From Marinomonas ostreistagni (lineage in GTDB: Bacteria; Pseudomonadota; Gammaproteobacteria; Pseudomonadales; Marinomonadaceae), in the NCBI RefSeq assembly GCF_016461785.1, contig NZ_JAEMUH010000007.1:1-64000 (forward strand): a DNA stretch of 64,000 nt, read 5' to 3'. Below are positions 1 through 9,191 of the stretch, one piece after another. The translations under genes and the position numbers were made by a program. The notes beneath the pieces are model-generated. The model was not told the origin of the DNA. It made no database searches and saw only the letters and a list, made by a program, of their open reading frames with translations. Position 1 is the first letter of the stretch. Each line of letters begins with the position of its first letter.

Positions 1-17
1 TCCATGGCCCTGAAAGC

Positions 18-52
18 AAAAAGCCCGCTACTTATACAAGTAGCGGGCTTTT
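18..52 (-). terminator. Intrinsic terminator after accA
   Basis: A perfect 15-bp inverted repeat (19-33 with 38-52) surrounds a 4-nt loop. It is followed on the minus strand by a run of U and on the plus strand by TTTT, so it could work in both directions. It lies 23 bp past the accA stop and closes the long lpx-dnaE-accA gene cluster. Confidence 0.9.
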
Positions 53-75
53 AAAGTCCATGCCATACAGTTTAA

Positions 76-1023
76 TTATAGGCCGTAAGACATTAATCGA
101 CTGTAACGTCGCTCTAGAAGCTCATCAGTTGAAAGGGCTTCTAGACGATCAAGAACTTCTAATACACCTTCTTTATAGCGCTCAGCCATAAGATTGTGAT
201 TGGTGTGCGCGCCACCAAGTGGTTCTTCAAGAATGGTATCCACAAAGCCAAGCTCTTTTAAACGATCTGCAGTAATACCCATTGCTTTCGCAGCGTCTGA
301 TGCACGCTCAGCACTCTTCCATAAGATGGAAGCACAACCTTCAGGAGAAATTACCGAGTAAGTTCCGTACTGAAGCATCATTAGCTCATCACAAACACCG
401 ATTGCTAATGCACCACCAGAACCACCTTCACCAATAACGGTAGAAATGATTGGGGTTTTAAGTCGAGACATAACAGCTAGGTTATAAGCAATCGCCTCAC
501 TTTGACCGCGTTCTTCAGCACCGATACCAGGATATGCCCCAGGAGTATCGATTAAAGTAACAATCGGCATTTTAAAACGCTCTGCTGTTTCCATCAATCG
601 AAGTGCTTTGCGGTAGCCTTCTGGACGAGGCATACCAAAGTTACGCATGACCTTTTCTTTAACTTCACGTCCCTTTTGATGGCCAATTACCATTACTGGA
701 CGACCATCAATGCGAGCGACACCACCAACAATAGCACGATCATCAGCATAGTGACGATCTCCGTGCATTTCTTCGAAGTCAGTGAACACATGCTTAATAT
801 AATCTAGTGTATAAGGACGTTTAGGGTGACGTGCCAACTGAGATACTTCCCACGCGCCCAAGTTGCTGAAAAGGCTTTGCGTTAGAGTAATCTTTTTCTC
901 TTCAAGTCGGCTGATCTCTTCACTAATGTTCAGATCATTATCGTTACCAACAAGACGTAACTCTTCAATTTTTTGTTCGAGCTCAGCAATTGGCTGCTCA
1001 AAAGGTAAGTAATCTAGATTCAT
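76..1023 (-). CDS. accA: Acetyl-CoA carboxylase carboxyltransferase subunit alpha
   Basis: AccA and AccD form the carboxyltransferase that moves CO2 from carboxybiotin (on AccB) to acetyl-CoA, giving malonyl-CoA for fatty acid synthesis in the cytoplasm. The 315-aa length is close to the usual ~319. Visible family motifs are a coiled N-terminal segment (about 10-50), DTPGAYPG at 159-166 and the glycine-rich oxyanion motif [12 protein letters not shown] at 198-209 of the crotonase-like fold. It is the last gene of the minus-strand lpx-rnhB-dnaE-accA cluster, 113 bp after dnaE, and is followed by a strong terminator. No good ribosome binding site is visible before the ATG (an A-rich stretch instead), but the N-terminus aligns with the family, so the start is kept. 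Confidence 0.97.
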   Translation of the reverse strand: MNLDYLPFEQPIAELEQKIEELRLVGNDNDLNISEEISRLEEKKITLTQSLFSNLGAWEVSQLARHPKRPYTLDYIKHVFTDFEEMHGDRHYADDRAIVGGVARIDGRPVMVIGHQKGREVKEKVMRNFGMPRPEGYRKALRLMETAERFKMPIVTLIDTPGAYPGIGAEERGQSEAIAYNLAVMSRLKTPIISTVIGEGGSGGALAIGVCDELMMLQYGTYSVISPEGCASILWKSAERASDAAKAMGITADRLKELGFVDTILEEPLGGAHTNHNLMAERYKEGVLEVLDRLEALSTDELLERRYSRLMSYGL

Positions 1024-1136
1024 TTTTTACACGCTGCTATTTAGTTGCCTGATTATTCTACAGAAAGTTCTAGCTTCGAACATCCCATCGCGCCGTTCCA
1101 TTGACGATACGCGAGTGTAAGAATGATAAAATGGCG

Positions 1137-4100
1137 CTAAGTATACACTAACTGCACCTTTTGTTTACCGTATTGTTTTTGAAGTTCATGAATTAATTCG
1201 TCATCTGGTCGAATTTTCCATTGTGGTCCAAGTTTGACATCTCCTGTCGCTTGATTTGTCTCAAACCCAATTACTACATCACAACCATCACCCCGATAAG
1301 GAGCTATATGGTTTGCCAATGCATCAATATTTTGCTGTGTAACTTCTTCTTCCTGCCAATCAATACGTAATGCTTCAACATACCGAATGCGAGCTGTAGC
1401 CATATCCAATACATTGCGAGCGGATACTTTTTGTCCGCCGCGAAATTCATCGATACTAATTTCCCCTTCGACGACCACCACCTGATCTTTCACCAAGTAC
1501 TGCTTTACGTTTTCAAACACATCAGTAAAGACTGCTACTTCAATTCGAGCAGATCTGTCATCTAAAGTAATAAAAGCAATGTTTCCACCACGTTTACTCT
1601 TAGTGATTCGCATCTCAACAATCAAACCCGCCATGACTTGAGTTTCACGCTTGGGCTGAAGATCAACAATTCGCTGACGAGCAAAACGACGAATCTCTTT
1701 TTCATAGTCGTCAATTGGGTGACCCGTTACATACAGTCCTAAAGTATCTTTCTCACCATCAAGACGCTTACGGCCATGCCATTCAGATACAATGCCAATT
1801 TCATCGTAAGCATTCTCAGTCGACTCCTCGACCGCAATACCAAACAAGTCCATCATCCCAGCATCTTCATTCTTAGCATTTTGATCTGCGCGTTTAAGTG
1901 CCTCATCAATACTGGCAAATAACGTCGCACGATTTGGCCCAACCGTATCAAATGCACCGGAGCGAACCAGCGCTTCCATCACACGCTTATTAACCTTACG
2001 ACCAACACGTTCACAGAAATCAAAAATATGCTTAAAGGGCCCCTCTTTACGCGCCTCAACAATGGCTTCAATTGGACCTTCACCCACGCCTTTAATCGCA
2101 CCTAATCCATACACAATGGCGCCTTTACGATTAACCGCAAACTTGTAGACTGACTCGTTAACATTCGGCAGATCCACGGTGAGGTTCATGGCACGACACT
2201 CTTCTACGAAAATAACGATTTTGTCAGTATTCTGCATATCGGCAGACAATACCGCCGCCATAAATGGCGCTGGGTAATGATGCTTCAACCAAGCAGTTTG
2301 ATAAGATACCAAAGCGTACGCGGCAGAGTGGGATTTGTTGAAACCGTATCCCGCAAACTTCTCCATCAAATCAAAGATATTGCCCGATAGGTCCTTATCA
2401 ATATTGTTCTTCGCAGCGCCTTCCATGAAGATCAAACGCTGCTCTTGCATAACCTCTGGTTTCTTCTTACCCATAGCACGACGAAGTAGATCGGCCCCAC
2501 CGAGGGAAAACTTCGCTAACACCTGAGCGATTTGCATTACCTGTTCTTGGTACAAGATAATACCGTAAGTTGGTTCCAGCACAGGAATAAGGTCATCGTG
2601 TTGGTAATCTGGATGAGGAAAGGCAAGCTCAGCACGACCGTGCTTACGGTTAATAAAGTCATCCACCATGCCTGATCCTAACGGACCTGGACGGTAGAGA
2701 GCTACCAAGGCGATGATATCCTCAAAGCGAGAAGGCAATAGCTTCTTTATCAATTCTTTCATACCACGGGATTCAAGCTGGAATACCGCTGTAGTTTCTG
2801 CTCGCTGAAGGAGGTCAAATGTCGCTTTATCTTCTAAGTCAATCAGGGCAATATCTAGTGGATCTTTCCCTTCTCGGGCATGTATTTCATTGATGGTTTT
2901 TAACGCCCAGTCAACAACCGTAAGCGTTTTCAGACCCAAAAAGTCAAATTTAACTAAGCCTGCTTCCTCAACATCATTCTTATCATATTGTGTAACAAGG
3001 CCTGTCCCGTCTTCTTCACAATATAACGGCGCGAAATCCGTGAGCTTTGTTGGCGCTATTACGACACCACCAGCATGTTTACCAAAGTTACGTACCGTCC
3101 CCTCTAATGAGAACGCCATGTCCATGACTTCAGCGGCCGCTTCGTCACCTTCGATGAACTCAACCAAAGCCGGCTCCACTTCAAGCGCCTTTTTAAGGGT
3201 CATCCCGATTTCGAATGGAATCAACTTGGAGAGCTTGTCACCTAAGCTGTAAGATTTGCCCTGTACTCGCGCTACGTCTCGCACTACCGCCTTAGCGGCC
3301 ATCTGTCCGAAAGTAATAATCTGAGAGACAGCATTTCGACCATAACGACGCGCCACATAATCGATTACTCGATCACGGTTGTCCATACAGAAGTCGATAT
3401 CAAAGTCAGGCATGGAAACACGTTCGGGGTTCAAGAAACGTTCGAAAAGCAGATCATATTCAAGCGGATCTAGGTCCGTTATTTTCAAGGCATAGGCCAC
3501 CAATGAGCCTGCACCAGAACCACGCCCAGGCCCCACTGGAATATCATTATCTTTTGACCATTGAATGAAATCCATCACGATCAAGAAGTAACCAGGAAAG
3601 CCCATCTGGTTAATAATATCCAGTTCGAAATTTAGGCGATCAATATATTCTTGGCGACGAGCGAGTATGCGCTCTCCGTCTTTTTTAACGAGGATCCCAA
3701 AGCGCTCTTCAAGCCCCTTATGGGATAGTTCGCGAAAATAATCTTCCATAGTCATTCCTTCCGGAACAGGAAAGTCCGGCAGGAAGTATTTACCCAATAG
3801 AACATCAACGTTACAACGCTTGGCTATTTCAACTGTATTTTCAATCGCTTCAGGCAGATCAGAAAACAGCTCAGCCATTTCTTCAGAGGATTTAAAGTAC
3901 TGCTCTTCGGTATATTTATGCTCTCGTCGAGGATCTTCTAAGGTTACACCGTCGTAGATACAAACACGGGCCTCATGAGCTTCAAAATCCTCTCGTTTGA
4001 TGAAACGAACGTCATTTGTTGCAACAACTGGACAGTTAAATTCAGCTGCGATTGGCACCATTGCATGGATATAGTCCTCTTCACCCGCTCTAAATGTTCG

Positions 4101-4607
4101 TACAACTTCAGCATAATAACGCCCAGGAAAAGTATCCATCCAACGTTTTAAGTAGTCCCGTGCTTCAACCTCATGCCCTTTTGCCAAAAGCACACCTACA
4201 TCGCCATTTACACCACCAGAAAGCGCAATGACGTCCTCATTGTGTTCTGCCACCCACTCACGTTTGATGATCGGCCTACCTTCTACCTGGCCTAACTGGT
4301 ATCCCTTAGAAATGACTTCGATGATATTTTTATAGCCAAGGTTCGACATCGCTAAAAGTGTCATTCGTGTACGCTGTTCGAGCAAGCCTTCTGCTTCAAG
4401 AACAATATCCGCACCACAAATAGGCTTAATACCTTTGTCCATCGCCCCTTTATAAAAGCGCACAAAGCCACATAGATTATTCTCATCAGACATCGCTACT
4501 GCTGGCATTTGCATTTTTTCAGCTTGCCCGATCAGACCTTTGATTTTGACCAAACCATCAACAAGGGAGAATTCTGTGTGGACTCTAAGGTGGATAAAGG
4601 AAGACAT
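1137..4607 (-). CDS. dnaE: DNA polymerase III alpha subunit
   Basis: This is the catalytic subunit of the replicative DNA polymerase. At 1156 aa it is normal length. It starts with a PHP domain (first ~270 residues, opening with HLRVHTEFSLVDG). The C-family polymerase core follows, with the catalytic aspartates in PDFDIDF at 400-406 (D401, D403) and a third at D555 in KFDFLGL; these numbers match the E. coli enzyme. A helix-hairpin-helix region follows, and an OB-fold lies near 980-1060 (VMAGLIVEMRITKSKRGG). The gene lies 5 bp after rnhB, so the two are probably co-transcribed. Open frames on the opposite strand here are shadows. Confidence 0.98.
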   Translation of the reverse strand: MSSFIHLRVHTEFSLVDGLVKIKGLIGQAEKMQMPAVAMSDENNLCGFVRFYKGAMDKGIKPICGADIVLEAEGLLEQRTRMTLLAMSNLGYKNIIEVISKGYQLGQVEGRPIIKREWVAEHNEDVIALSGGVNGDVGVLLAKGHEVEARDYLKRWMDTFPGRYYAEVVRTFRAGEEDYIHAMVPIAAEFNCPVVATNDVRFIKREDFEAHEARVCIYDGVTLEDPRREHKYTEEQYFKSSEEMAELFSDLPEAIENTVEIAKRCNVDVLLGKYFLPDFPVPEGMTMEDYFRELSHKGLEERFGILVKKDGERILARRQEYIDRLNFELDIINQMGFPGYFLIVMDFIQWSKDNDIPVGPGRGSGAGSLVAYALKITDLDPLEYDLLFERFLNPERVSMPDFDIDFCMDNRDRVIDYVARRYGRNAVSQIITFGQMAAKAVVRDVARVQGKSYSLGDKLSKLIPFEIGMTLKKALEVEPALVEFIEGDEAAAEVMDMAFSLEGTVRNFGKHAGGVVIAPTKLTDFAPLYCEEDGTGLVTQYDKNDVEEAGLVKFDFLGLKTLTVVDWALKTINEIHAREGKDPLDIALIDLEDKATFDLLQRAETTAVFQLESRGMKELIKKLLPSRFEDIIALVALYRPGPLGSGMVDDFINRKHGRAELAFPHPDYQHDDLIPVLEPTYGIILYQEQVMQIAQVLAKFSLGGADLLRRAMGKKKPEVMQEQRLIFMEGAAKNNIDKDLSGNIFDLMEKFAGYGFNKSHSAAYALVSYQTAWLKHHYPAPFMAAVLSADMQNTDKIVIFVEECRAMNLTVDLPNVNESVYKFAVNRKGAIVYGLGAIKGVGEGPIEAIVEARKEGPFKHIFDFCERVGRKVNKRVMEALVRSGAFDTVGPNRATLFASIDEALKRADQNAKNEDAGMMDLFGIAVEESTENAYDEIGIVSEWHGRKRLDGEKDTLGLYVTGHPIDDYEKEIRRFARQRIVDLQPKRETQVMAGLIVEMRITKSKRGGNIAFITLDDRSARIEVAVFTDVFENVKQYLVKDQVVVVEGEISIDEFRGGQKVSARNVLDMATARIRYVEALRIDWQEEEVTQQNIDALANHIAPYRGDGCDVVIGFETNQATGDVKLGPQWKIRPDDELIHELQKQYGKQKVQLVYT

Positions 4608-4612
4608 GGAGA

Positions 4613-5221
4613 TTAACCTTCTAAAATTCGTTTAACTGGCCCAAAGCTACGACGATGGATGTCGCACACACCGTACTTTTGTATCGCTGCCAAGTGTACA
4701 GCGGTTGGATACCCCTTATGCTTTGCAAAATTATATTGTGGGTATTTCGCATCAAGGGCAACAATTTCTCGGTCACGCGTGACTTTTGCCAATATCGATG
4801 CTGCTGCGATTGCAGCATGACGCGCATCACCTTTCACAACCGCTTCGGCCGGACAAGATAATTCTTTGGGTATCCGGTTACCATCAATAAGTACGTGCTC
4901 CGCAGAAATTGGTAGCGAATCAATCGCTCGCTTCATCGCCAACATACTGGCATGAAGGATATTGATCTCATCAATTTCTGCAACGGACGCACGAGCGATA
5001 CTAAACGCTAAGGCTTTTTGCTGAATTTCAGCGAATAGAGCTTCACGCTTTTTTTCAGATAATTTTTTTGAATCGTTTAAACCTACAATAGGCTTTTCAG
5101 GATCTAAAATTACTGCTGCGGCAACAACGTCACCCGCCAAGGGCCCACGACCAGCTTCATCAGCCCCTGCAATCAAATTGCCTTTATATTGCTCACTAAT
5201 GAAAGGCTCTAATTCAGTCAT
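4613..5221 (-). CDS. rnhB: Ribonuclease HII
   Basis: RNase HII cuts RNA in RNA-DNA hybrids and removes single misincorporated ribonucleotides. The 202-aa protein has the type 2 RNase H signature [12 protein letters not shown] (19-30; catalytic D21 and E22), with further acidic residues at D113 (LIDGNR) and near D150 (KVTRDRE). Its start overlaps the end of lpxB by 8 bp, and dnaE follows after 5 bp. This is the conserved lpxB-rnhB-dnaE order of gammaproteobacteria and suggests translational coupling to lpxB. Confidence 0.97.
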   Translation of the reverse strand: MTELEPFISEQYKGNLIAGADEAGRGPLAGDVVAAAVILDPEKPIVGLNDSKKLSEKKREALFAEIQQKALAFSIARASVAEIDEINILHASMLAMKRAIDSLPISAEHVLIDGNRIPKELSCPAEAVVKGDARHAAIAAASILAKVTRDREIVALDAKYPQYNFAKHKGYPTAVHLAAIQKYGVCDIHRRSFGPVKRILEG

Positions 5222-6350
5222 GAGCTACCTCTAAAGCAATAGCACTTGCTGCAGCTTCGCCTGCATTTTTGCGCAACATTTTGTGTAACAATAAAAACGT
5301 TTCCTGCATTTGTGTGTCTTGTTCATAATCCTGCCACACAGATACTATCGTACTAGCAAGCTTCTCAGGTGTCGCGTCGTCTTGCAGTAACTCTGGCACT
5401 AAACGTTTTTTTGCCAGAAGATTGGGCAACGAAACGTAAGGTACTCTTATCATGCGTTTCATAATGGCATAGGTAAGCTTTGTAAACCGATACGCAACTA
5501 CCATTGGACGTTTGACTAACATAGCTTCTAAAGCAGCGGTGCCGGATGCTAATAAAATCGCCTCACCTGCCGCCATCACATCACGAGATTGCCCATCAAC
5601 CACTGTTGCCTGCACATTTTTTTCGAGCAAAATAGCCTCAATCTGTACTCGGCGTTCTTCATTTGCAGCAGGTACCACAAATTTGGCATTAGCGACTCTT
5701 TCCTGAATGAGTTTCATCGCCTCAGCAAATACAGGCATCAAACGACTCACTTCACCACCACGCGACCCTGGAAGAACCGCAAACCAATTCTCATTAGTAG
5801 AAATCCCTAATCGCTGTCTCGCCTGTAGTTTATCACTTGATAAGGGCACTTCATCAGCCAAAGTGTGGCCGACACAAACTGCTGGCACCTGATGCTCTTG
5901 GTAAATTTCCAGTTCAAATGGAAATAATGTCAACATTAAGTCGACCGATTCTTTGATTTTAAAGATGCGTTTCTGACGCCAAGCCCAAACAGAGGGACTA
6001 ACATAGTGGATCGTTCTCACCCCCTTTTGGCGTAACTTACGCGCTAAAGGTAGATTAAAATCAGGCGAATCAATGCCAATAAACGCAGTAATGTCGTTTT
6101 CCAAGCAATGAGTTATCATCGCCTTGCGAATACTTAGCAGCTCTCGTAATCGACCTAATACCTCAACTAACCCCATCACAGACAAGCGTTCCATTGGAAA
6201 GTAGCTATGGAAACCTTTCTCAATCATTAATGGTCCACCAATCCCCTCAAAGACTGCGTCGGGAAAGCGCTGCTTTAAATGCTCAATTAAATTAGCTCCA
6301 AGAATATCCCCAGATGCCTCACCAGCAACAATGACAAATCGTTTTTGCAT
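5214..6350 (-). CDS. lpxB: Lipid-A-disaccharide synthase
   Basis: LpxB is a GT19 glycosyltransferase that joins UDP-2,3-diacylglucosamine and lipid X to form the lipid A disaccharide at the inner membrane. The N-terminus reads [12 protein letters not shown], the family signature. The open frame extends to 6407, but that start would put the terminator hairpin at 6376-6397 inside the coding region. The ATG at 6350 has an AAGGA box about 11 nt upstream and matches the family N-terminus, giving 378 aa. It is separated from lpxA by a strong hairpin and overlaps rnhB by 8 bp. Confidence 0.95.
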   Translation of the reverse strand: MQKRFVIVAGEASGDILGANLIEHLKQRFPDAVFEGIGGPLMIEKGFHSYFPMERLSVMGLVEVLGRLRELLSIRKAMITHCLENDITAFIGIDSPDFNLPLARKLRQKGVRTIHYVSPSVWAWRQKRIFKIKESVDLMLTLFPFELEIYQEHQVPAVCVGHTLADEVPLSSDKLQARQRLGISTNENWFAVLPGSRGGEVSRLMPVFAEAMKLIQERVANAKFVVPAANEERRVQIEAILLEKNVQATVVDGQSRDVMAAGEAILLASGTAALEAMLVKRPMVVAYRFTKLTYAIMKRMIRVPYVSLPNLLAKKRLVPELLQDDATPEKLASTIVSVWQDYEQDTQMQETFLLLHKMLRKNAGEAAASAIALEVAHD

Positions 6351-6370
6351 AAAATACAGTTTTCCTTCAT

Positions 6371-6403
6371 AAAAAAACCCCGACTGAAATCGGGGTTCTT
6401 TTT
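6371..6403 (-). terminator. Intrinsic terminator/attenuator between lpxA and lpxB
   Basis: An 8-bp GC-rich stem (AACCCCGA 6376-6383 with TCGGGGTT 6390-6397) has a 6-nt loop and is followed on the minus strand by a run of seven T. It lies between the lpxA stop (6420) and the lpxB ATG (6350). It would therefore reduce transcription of lpxB-rnhB-dnaE-accA from upstream promoters. The plus strand also has a T-rich tail. Confidence 0.8.
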
Positions 6404-6419
6404 GCAATCAGTCAAAGTA

Positions 6420-7196
6420 CTAACGCACAATACCGCGATTAGATTGACGAATAGAGAGAACGAAGTCAGCTACTTCTTGAATTTTAGCGATGTCTGTCGC
6501 TTCAATTTCACTTAGAGCTTGCTCTAGCGGCATCCCCTTGATGTACACCATTTTATAAGCTGTACGTAGAGCTTTTATAACGTCAGCAGGAGTACCACGA
6601 CGGCGCATACCTTCGAAATTCATACCGTGAGCTTTAGCAGGGTCACCGGAGACCATTACATAACGTGGCACATCTTTCGTTACCATTGAGCCCATACCAC
6701 ACATACTGTATGAGTTCACCTGACAAAATTGATGGATACCAGTGTAACCACCAAGAATCACCGAATCTCCAACCGTTACATGTCCAGCTAAAGCTGCATA
6801 GTTGGCAAGAATATTGTTATCACCGACGATACAATCATGACCTACATGGGTACTTGCCATAAATAGGTTACCGCTACCAATCTTTGTAATACCTTGATCT
6901 TGAACTGTACCCCTGTGAATCGTAGCATTTTCACGAATCACATTATGATCACCAATCTCAAGTTTGGTCGGTTCACCTTTATATTTTTTATCTTGATTCA
7001 CTTCACCTACAGAGGCGAATTGGTAAATCTCATTATGCTTGCCAATGATGGTATGACCATTTAAAACAACATGAGATTTCAATTCAGTCCCTGCCCCAAT
7101 TTGTACATCAGGTCCGACGATACAAAATGGGCCAATTTTCACATCACTGTCTAGTTCAGCTTTTGGGTCAACTATCGCAGTTGGATGTATCAACAC
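6420..7196 (-). CDS. lpxA: Acyl-[acyl carrier protein]-UDP-N-acetylglucosamine O-acyltransferase
   Basis: LpxA carries out the first step of lipid A synthesis, moving an R-3-hydroxyacyl chain from ACP to the 3-OH of UDP-GlcNAc. The 258-aa protein is a left-handed beta-helix, seen as many hexapeptide repeats of the [LIV]-G-x4 type through residue ~190, followed by a helical C-terminus. The catalytic His lies in HVGHDC (H120, equivalent to E. coli H125). The gene directly abuts fabZ, with no spacer. The fabZ-lpxA pairing is conserved because both enzymes use 3-hydroxyacyl-ACP. Confidence 0.97.
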   Translation of the reverse strand: MLIHPTAIVDPKAELDSDVKIGPFCIVGPDVQIGAGTELKSHVVLNGHTIIGKHNEIYQFASVGEVNQDKKYKGEPTKLEIGDHNVIRENATIHRGTVQDQGITKIGSGNLFMASTHVGHDCIVGDNNILANYAALAGHVTVGDSVILGGYTGIHQFCQVNSYSMCGMGSMVTKDVPRYVMVSGDPAKAHGMNFEGMRRRGTPADVIKALRTAYKMVYIKGMPLEQALSEIEATDIAKIQEVADFVLSIRQSNRGIVR

Positions 7197-7634
7197 TTAA
7201 AGTTTCCTGTCTGCACAAAGAATGGTAGAAGAACAAACAAGCTCACCTTCAACGGTTGCTTTAACCTCAAACTTCCATATACCACGACGCTCTGTCAAAA
7301 TCTTTGCTTCTAATTGAAGACGATCACCAGGCACAACTGGACGCTTAAAGCGTGTGTTATCGGCTCCAACAAAATAATAAATAGAGCCATCTTGTGGAGT
7401 CTTATCCATCGTCTTGAAGCCAAGAATACCGGCTGCTTGTGCCATCGCTTCAATAATCAAAACACCAGGCATTACTGGATGATCTGGGAAGTGGCCATTA
7501 AAGAAAGGCTCATTTACCGTCACATTTTTGTACGCGACTATCGACTCACCACTTGTCAGTTCGACGACACGATCGACCAGTAGAAATGGGTAACGGTGAG
7601 GTAAGTAACGGCGAATTTCATTCACATCCATCAT
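7197..7634 (-). CDS. fabZ: 3-hydroxyacyl-[acyl-carrier-protein] dehydratase FabZ
   Basis: FabZ removes water from beta-hydroxyacyl-ACP during fatty acid elongation and competes with LpxA and LpxD for the same substrate pool. The 145-aa hot-dog fold protein shows the catalytic pair H48 ([12 protein letters not shown]) and E62 (LIIEAMAQ). Two ATG codons are adjacent at the start (7634 and 7631); either could be used. It lies between lpxD (7 bp upstream) and lpxA (directly abutting). Confidence 0.97.
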   Translation of the reverse strand: MMDVNEIRRYLPHRYPFLLVDRVVELTSGESIVAYKNVTVNEPFFNGHFPDHPVMPGVLIIEAMAQAAGILGFKTMDKTPQDGSIYYFVGADNTRFKRPVVPGDRLQLEAKILTERRGIWKFEVKATVEGELVCSSTILCADRKL

Positions 7635-7641
7635 TTATGCA

Positions 7642-8676
7642 TTAACCTTTTGTTAAAAGCGTATTAACTTGTTTTTCCAATTTAGAAATATGAGCAGCCA
7701 TACTCTCAATTCTACGCAAACGAGCAGCAGATTTGCGCCACTTTGGAGTTGAGTCTATAGCTGTTCCTGAAGAGTACGATCCAGGTGTATCCAATGAGCG
7801 GGTCACTAAGCTCATAGCCGTAATATGAACATTGTCGGCCAACGTGATATGCCCAGCCAATCCTGCACCGCCAGCGATTGTACAATTTTTTCCAACCACT
7901 GAGCTTCCTGCAATGCCAACACAACCCGCAATCGCACTATTATCACCGATTACGACATTATGAGCAATTTGAACAAGGTTATCTATTTTAACACCATTAC
8001 CAATGAGAGTGTCATGAATTGCACCGCAATCGATCGTAGTATTGGCACCAATTTCGACATTATTTCCGATTTGAACACTCCCTAGCTGATGGATTTTCAC
8101 CCATTCACCAGCATTCGGTGCAAAACCAAAGCCATCGGCGCCAATCACTACCCCACTATGGAAAATGCAGCGACTACCGATTCTAACTCGGTCATAAAGC
8201 GTTACATTTGCAGCCAAACGGGTTTGTTGCCCCAACACAACATTTTCACCAATAAAAGAGCCCGCACCGATAATACAGCCATCGCCAATCTTTGCATGAG
8301 CCGAGATCGTAACATTAGGAGCAACAACAACACCCTTTCCGAGTACAACAGAATCATGAATTATTGCTGATGGATGAATGCTCGCTTCCCAGCCTTGCTC
8401 TTTTACTACAAATAGCTCACTAGCCCGGGCAAACGCCAAATAAGGGTTTCGCACAACAATTGCGTTTCTAACAAGGTCTACATCTGATTCATTTCGAAGG
8501 AGTACAGCACCTGCCTCAGATGAAGCAAGTACACTGGAAAGCTTAGGATTAGATAAGAAGCTCAGTTGATCAGCATTTGCATGCTCTAAGCTTCCTAAAG
8601 ACGATACCATGTATTCAGGGTCGCCAAATAGCTCGCCGCCGACAACGGCGGCTATTTTAGAAAGGGGGTAACCCAT
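7642..8676 (-). CDS. lpxD: UDP-3-O-(3-hydroxyacyl)glucosamine N-acyltransferase
   Basis: LpxD adds the second hydroxyacyl chain (N-linked) to UDP-3-O-acylglucosamine in lipid A synthesis. The 344-aa protein has an N-terminal uridine-binding domain (1-100), then a hexapeptide-repeat beta-helix (about 100-320) and a short helical tail that ends in coiled-coil-like sequence. The catalytic His is H239 (VQIAHNVV), the same number as in E. coli. The start lies 3 bp after the skp stop, with only a weak ribosome binding site, so coupling to skp is likely. Confidence 0.97.
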   Translation of the reverse strand: MGYPLSKIAAVVGGELFGDPEYMVSSLGSLEHANADQLSFLSNPKLSSVLASSEAGAVLLRNESDVDLVRNAIVVRNPYLAFARASELFVVKEQGWEASIHPSAIIHDSVVLGKGVVVAPNVTISAHAKIGDGCIIGAGSFIGENVVLGQQTRLAANVTLYDRVRIGSRCIFHSGVVIGADGFGFAPNAGEWVKIHQLGSVQIGNNVEIGANTTIDCGAIHDTLIGNGVKIDNLVQIAHNVVIGDNSAIAGCVGIAGSSVVGKNCTIAGGAGLAGHITLADNVHITAMSLVTRSLDTPGSYSSGTAIDSTPKWRKSAARLRRIESMAAHISKLEKQVNTLLTKG

Positions 8677-8679
8677 TCA

Positions 8680-9174
8680 CTATTTCTCTTTATTCAGTTT
8701 TTCAATCAACTCGGCAGTGATATCAACCGACTCGTTAGTAAAAATAGCAGCTTGACGTGAAATCACCGCATCAAGTTTTTTCTCTTTAATTAGCTCTTTT
8801 AAAGCGCTTTCGCCTTTTGGCGTTAAGTCTTTAATTAGCTGCTGCTCCATTTGCTGAGCTTTCTGCTGCATCGCTGCGACCATTTGACGCAACTGAGCTT
8901 GTTTTTGATTTATTTCTGCACGTCGTTTTTTTAAATCATCAGAGGATAGAGTCAGCTCATCCCTTTTTAAAGACTCAATCATGTCTTTAAGTGTTTTATT
9001 CTCTTGATCTAAACGCGCCTTCATCTGATCTACTTGCTCACGAGGTGCCTTGGCAGCCTCCTGACCAGCTTGGCTTTGTAGCAGCGCAGCTCTAAAATCC
9101 AACACAGCTATTTCAGATGCCAGTGCTTGCACACTAAACAAAGCAACAAAAGCAAAAGAGATAATTTTTTTCAT
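8680..9174 (-). CDS. skp: Periplasmic chaperone Skp/OmpH
   Basis: Skp is a trimeric periplasmic chaperone that holds unfolded outer-membrane proteins on the way to the BAM complex. The 164-aa precursor has a signal peptide (MKKIISFAFVALFSVQALA, cut near residue 19-20). Long, charged, Gln-rich helices (about 45-125) form the jellyfish-like tentacles. It sits between bamA and lpxD, as in E. coli. A clear AAGGA ribosome binding site precedes the ATG. Confidence 0.93.
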   Translation of the reverse strand: MKKIISFAFVALFSVQALASEIAVLDFRAALLQSQAGQEAAKAPREQVDQMKARLDQENKTLKDMIESLKRDELTLSSDDLKKRRAEINQKQAQLRQMVAAMQQKAQQMEQQLIKDLTPKGESALKELIKEKKLDAVISRQAAIFTNESVDITAELIEKLNKEK

Positions 9175-9191
9175 AACATATCCTTAACAGA

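Noticed and set aside
2890..3252. 120-aa open frame antisense to dnaE
   Set aside because: It lies wholly inside the polymerase core on the other strand, has no ribosome binding site and no protein-like motifs; it is a shadow of dnaE codons.
6351..6407. N-terminal extension of lpxB
   Set aside because: It would translate through a terminator hairpin; the ATG at 6350 has a ribosome binding site and matches the family N-terminus.
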